A DNA stretch of 64,000 nucleotides from an uncultured Pseudomonadales bacterium (lineage in GTDB: Bacteria > Pseudomonadota > Gammaproteobacteria > Pseudomonadales > Porticoccaceae). Positions 62,377 through 64,000 of this stretch are shown in pieces. Where the stretch lies: assembly GCA_943846685.1 (NCBI GenBank), contig OX044363.1, forward strand, positions 1,220,001 to 1,284,000, in the 5' to 3' direction. The translations under genes were made by a program, and so were the position numbers. The stretch's first letter is position 1. Every line of letters begins with the position of its first letter. The notes under the pieces were generated by a model. The model saw nothing but the letters and a program-made list of their open reading frames with translations. It had not been told where the DNA came from and did not search any database.

Positions 62377-63618
62377 ATGAAAATTGCAGTTATTGGCACA
62401 GGAATCTCCGGTAATGTCGCCGCTTACCATCTCAATAAAGAGCACGAGATCACTGTATTTGAGGCCAATAATTATATTGGCGGTCACACCCATACACACG
62501 ATATAGAATCCAATGGTAAAACTTATCAGGTCGACTCAGGCTTTATTGTTTTTAATCACAAAACCTATCCCAACTTTATAAAATTACTCGCCGAGCTCGG
62601 TGTAGAAGAACAGCTGTCCACCATGAGTTTTGGTATCAAGTGCGAGAAGACCGGGCTGGAATATATGGGTTCAACCCTAAACAGCCTGTTTGCGCAGCGC
62701 CGGAACCTATTTCGCCCCTCGTTCTGGAAGATGATTTTTGAGATTCTGCGCTTTAATAAAGAGGCTAGCGCACTGGTCGTTGAGGATATCGACGATATTA
62801 CTCTTGGGGAATATTTAAAGCGCGGCAACTTCAGCCAGGCTTTTATTGATCTGTATTTAATCCCTATGGCCGCCGCAGTCTGGTCGGCAGATCTGCAGAT
62901 TATGTACCAGTTTCCCGCCCGTTATCTAATTCGCTTCTTTCAAAATCATGGCCTGCTCAGTGTCAATGATCGCCCCGATTGGTACGTAATTAAAGGTGGC
63001 TCAAAAACCTATGCCAGCGCTTTAACCGCATCCTTTAAAGATAAAATTAGACTGTCTACGCCGGTTGAAAAAGTTCAGCGCACAGAGAACGGTGTAGTGA
63101 TCACCAGTGCTGCAGGCGAAGAGCATTTTGATGCGGTATTTATTGCCAGTCACAGTGATCAGGCGCTAGCCATGCTCGCCGATCCCAGTGAAGCTGAGCG
63201 GCAGGTGTTGGGCGCAATGTCCTATCAGGATAACGAAGTGCTGTTACATACAGACGAGTCTGTTATGCCACAGCGTAAACTTGCCTGGGCAGCCTGGAAT
63301 TACCATCTGCTCGAGGGAGATCAGGGCAGGGTACCGGTCACTTATAACATGAATATTTTGCAGGGCTTTGATTGCCCAGAGCAATTTTGCGTAACATTAA
63401 ATAACAGTGCTGCGATTGATCAGAGTAAAGTATTAAAACGCATGAACTACCAGCACCCGGTATACACGCCAGAGTCGGTCGCTGCACAGGCGCGTCAGGC
63501 CGAGATCAACACCGGCCGCACCTTCTACTGCGGCGCATACTGGCGCTATGGTTTTCATGAGGACGGCGTAGTCAGCGCGCTGGATGCTCTGGAGCATTTT
63601 AAAAATAGCTTTCAATAA
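62377..63618 (+). CDS. FAD-dependent amine-oxidase-like oxidoreductase
   Basis: 413-residue flavoprotein. Rossmann motif MKIAVIGTGISGNVAAYHL with EANNYIGGHTHT (FAD-binding E...GG), SGFIVFNHKTYPN, and a C-terminal TFYCGAYWRYGFHEDGVVSA FAD-contact block. This family is conserved in a cluster with DUF1365 and a cyclopropane-fatty-acid-synthase-like methyltransferase. In Rhodobacter a related cluster is in the singlet-oxygen-responsive sigmaE/ChrR regulon and makes modified (furan) fatty acids; using that here is an inference. Confidence 0.88.
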   Translation: MKIAVIGTGISGNVAAYHLNKEHEITVFEANNYIGGHTHTHDIESNGKTYQVDSGFIVFNHKTYPNFIKLLAELGVEEQLSTMSFGIKCEKTGLEYMGSTLNSLFAQRRNLFRPSFWKMIFEILRFNKEASALVVEDIDDITLGEYLKRGNFSQAFIDLYLIPMAAAVWSADLQIMYQFPARYLIRFFQNHGLLSVNDRPDWYVIKGGSKTYASALTASFKDKIRLSTPVEKVQRTENGVVITSAAGEEHFDAVFIASHSDQALAMLADPSEAERQVLGAMSYQDNEVLLHTDESVMPQRKLAWAAWNYHLLEGDQGRVPVTYNMNILQGFDCPEQFCVTLNNSAAIDQSKVLKRMNYQHPVYTPESVAAQARQAEINTGRTFYCGAYWRYGFHEDGVVSALDALEHFKNSFQ

Positions 63619-63647
63619 CAGGCTTTCAATAAGAGGCAGTGGGTGAT

Positions 63648-64000
63648 ATGAAATTAGGCATTAACAGTCGACTCTACGCTGGCACTATCGGCCACTGTCG
63701 ACATATGCCGGCAGTGAACAGGTTTCGCTATCAGCTGTTTATGCTCTATCTCGATCTCGATGAAGTCGAGACTCTGTTTGATAAATACTGGCTGTGGTCC
63801 AGCAAACGACTTAATTTTGCCTGGTTTAATCGTGCCGACCACAGCGGCAATCCAGATCAACCGCTGGCTGACTCCATACGCGAACTGGTCAACGAGAAAG
63901 CCGGTAGCAGACCCTCTGGCCCCATTCGCCTTTTAACCAACCTACGCTATCTATTTTATAAATCTAATCCAGTGAGTTTTTACTACTGCTTTAACGCCGA
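63648..64000 (+). CDS. DUF1365 protein, 3'-truncated by window edge
   Basis: 118 codons from an ATG at 63648 to the window end. MKLGINSRLYAGTIGHCRHM and PAVNRFRYQLFMLYLDLDEV are the DUF1365 start, with YYCFNA near the edge. It follows the FAD oxidoreductase by 29 bp. A Cfa-like methyltransferase is the usual next gene, just beyond the window. Role in fatty-acid modification is inferred from clustering. Confidence 0.88.
   Translation, partial: MKLGINSRLYAGTIGHCRHMPAVNRFRYQLFMLYLDLDEVETLFDKYWLWSSKRLNFAWFNRADHSGNPDQPLADSIRELVNEKAGSRPSGPIRLLTNLRYLFYKSNPVSFYYCFNA

Overview
The window is a 64 kb piece of a gammaproteobacterial chromosome. The tol-pal locus, slyX, cmoA/cmoB, a glyoxalase II-type hydrolase, a BCCT osmolyte carrier, a CxPSR sulfatase and a TonB receptor next to a TPR-sulfotransferase gene suggest a heterotrophic marine member of the Cellvibrionales (SAR92/Porticoccaceae-like). 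That placement is an inference from gene content; no rRNA is present. No prophage, transposase or CRISPR array was seen.

Layout. 1-7.5 kb: 3' end of ruvB, then ybgC-tolQ-tolR-tolA-tolB-pal-cpoB (cell-envelope constriction), then queE and queC (queuosine/preQ0). 7.5-8.0 kb: tRNA-Lys with a tandem hairpin repeat. 8.2-14.2 kb: an XRE regulator, a glyoxalase II-like hydrolase, an APC permease with a frameshifted N-terminus, an ECF sigma factor with a tiny membrane partner, a universal stress protein, a YeeN-type YebC protein and a membrane-anchored glutaredoxin. 14.4-19.2 kb: TPR-sulfotransferase and TonB receptor, both frameshifted. 19.5-21.6 kb: BCCT transporter and MarR regulator. 21.7-22.5 kb: tRNA-Ala with a second hairpin array. 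22.5-28.4 kb: gltX, a truncated LapD-like receptor, a LapG-like protein lacking its catalytic Cys, a LysR regulator, cysC and sat. 28.4-37.6 kb: two divergent groups of catabolic-type genes (sulfatase, two GSTs, two SDRs, two enoyl-CoA hydratases, an Old Yellow Enzyme). 37.7-40.7 kb: EamA transporter, ArsC/LMW-PTP-like protein, alpha/beta hydrolase and a toxin-antitoxin pair. 40.8-41.6 kb: tRNA-Arg with a third hairpin array. 41.7-58.8 kb: lrp/ald, hotdog protein, SYLF lipoprotein, cmoB, slyX, aldehyde dehydrogenase, cmoA (frameshifted), a PreP-like M16 peptidase (frameshifted), AraC regulator, MaoC and acyl-CoA dehydrogenase, nitroreductase, GGDEF cyclase, TauE/SafE protein and a SlyD-like FKBP (two frameshifts). 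59-64 kb: an Smr protein, then a tight operon of DUF2878, DUF1295, DUF6134, a Blc-type lipocalin, an FAD amine-oxidase-like protein and DUF1365 (cut by the window end).

The most unusual signal is a shared architecture at all three tRNA genes. Just 3' of each tRNA is a very long, almost perfect terminator palindrome (arms of 27, 27 and 24 bp) whose arm runs into the tRNA acceptor/CCA end. Beyond it lie tandem units (186, 178 and 165 bp) that carry degenerate inverted and direct copies of that tRNA's own 3' end plus a chain of short stem-loops. Stems are kept between units by paired base changes. This recalls the E. coli tyrT/rtT repeats, but it is present at three different tRNAs here and includes mirrored tRNA ends.

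A second theme is decay or sequence error: six genes carry clear single-base frameshifts (nine in total), and the Lap biofilm module appears catalytically dead.
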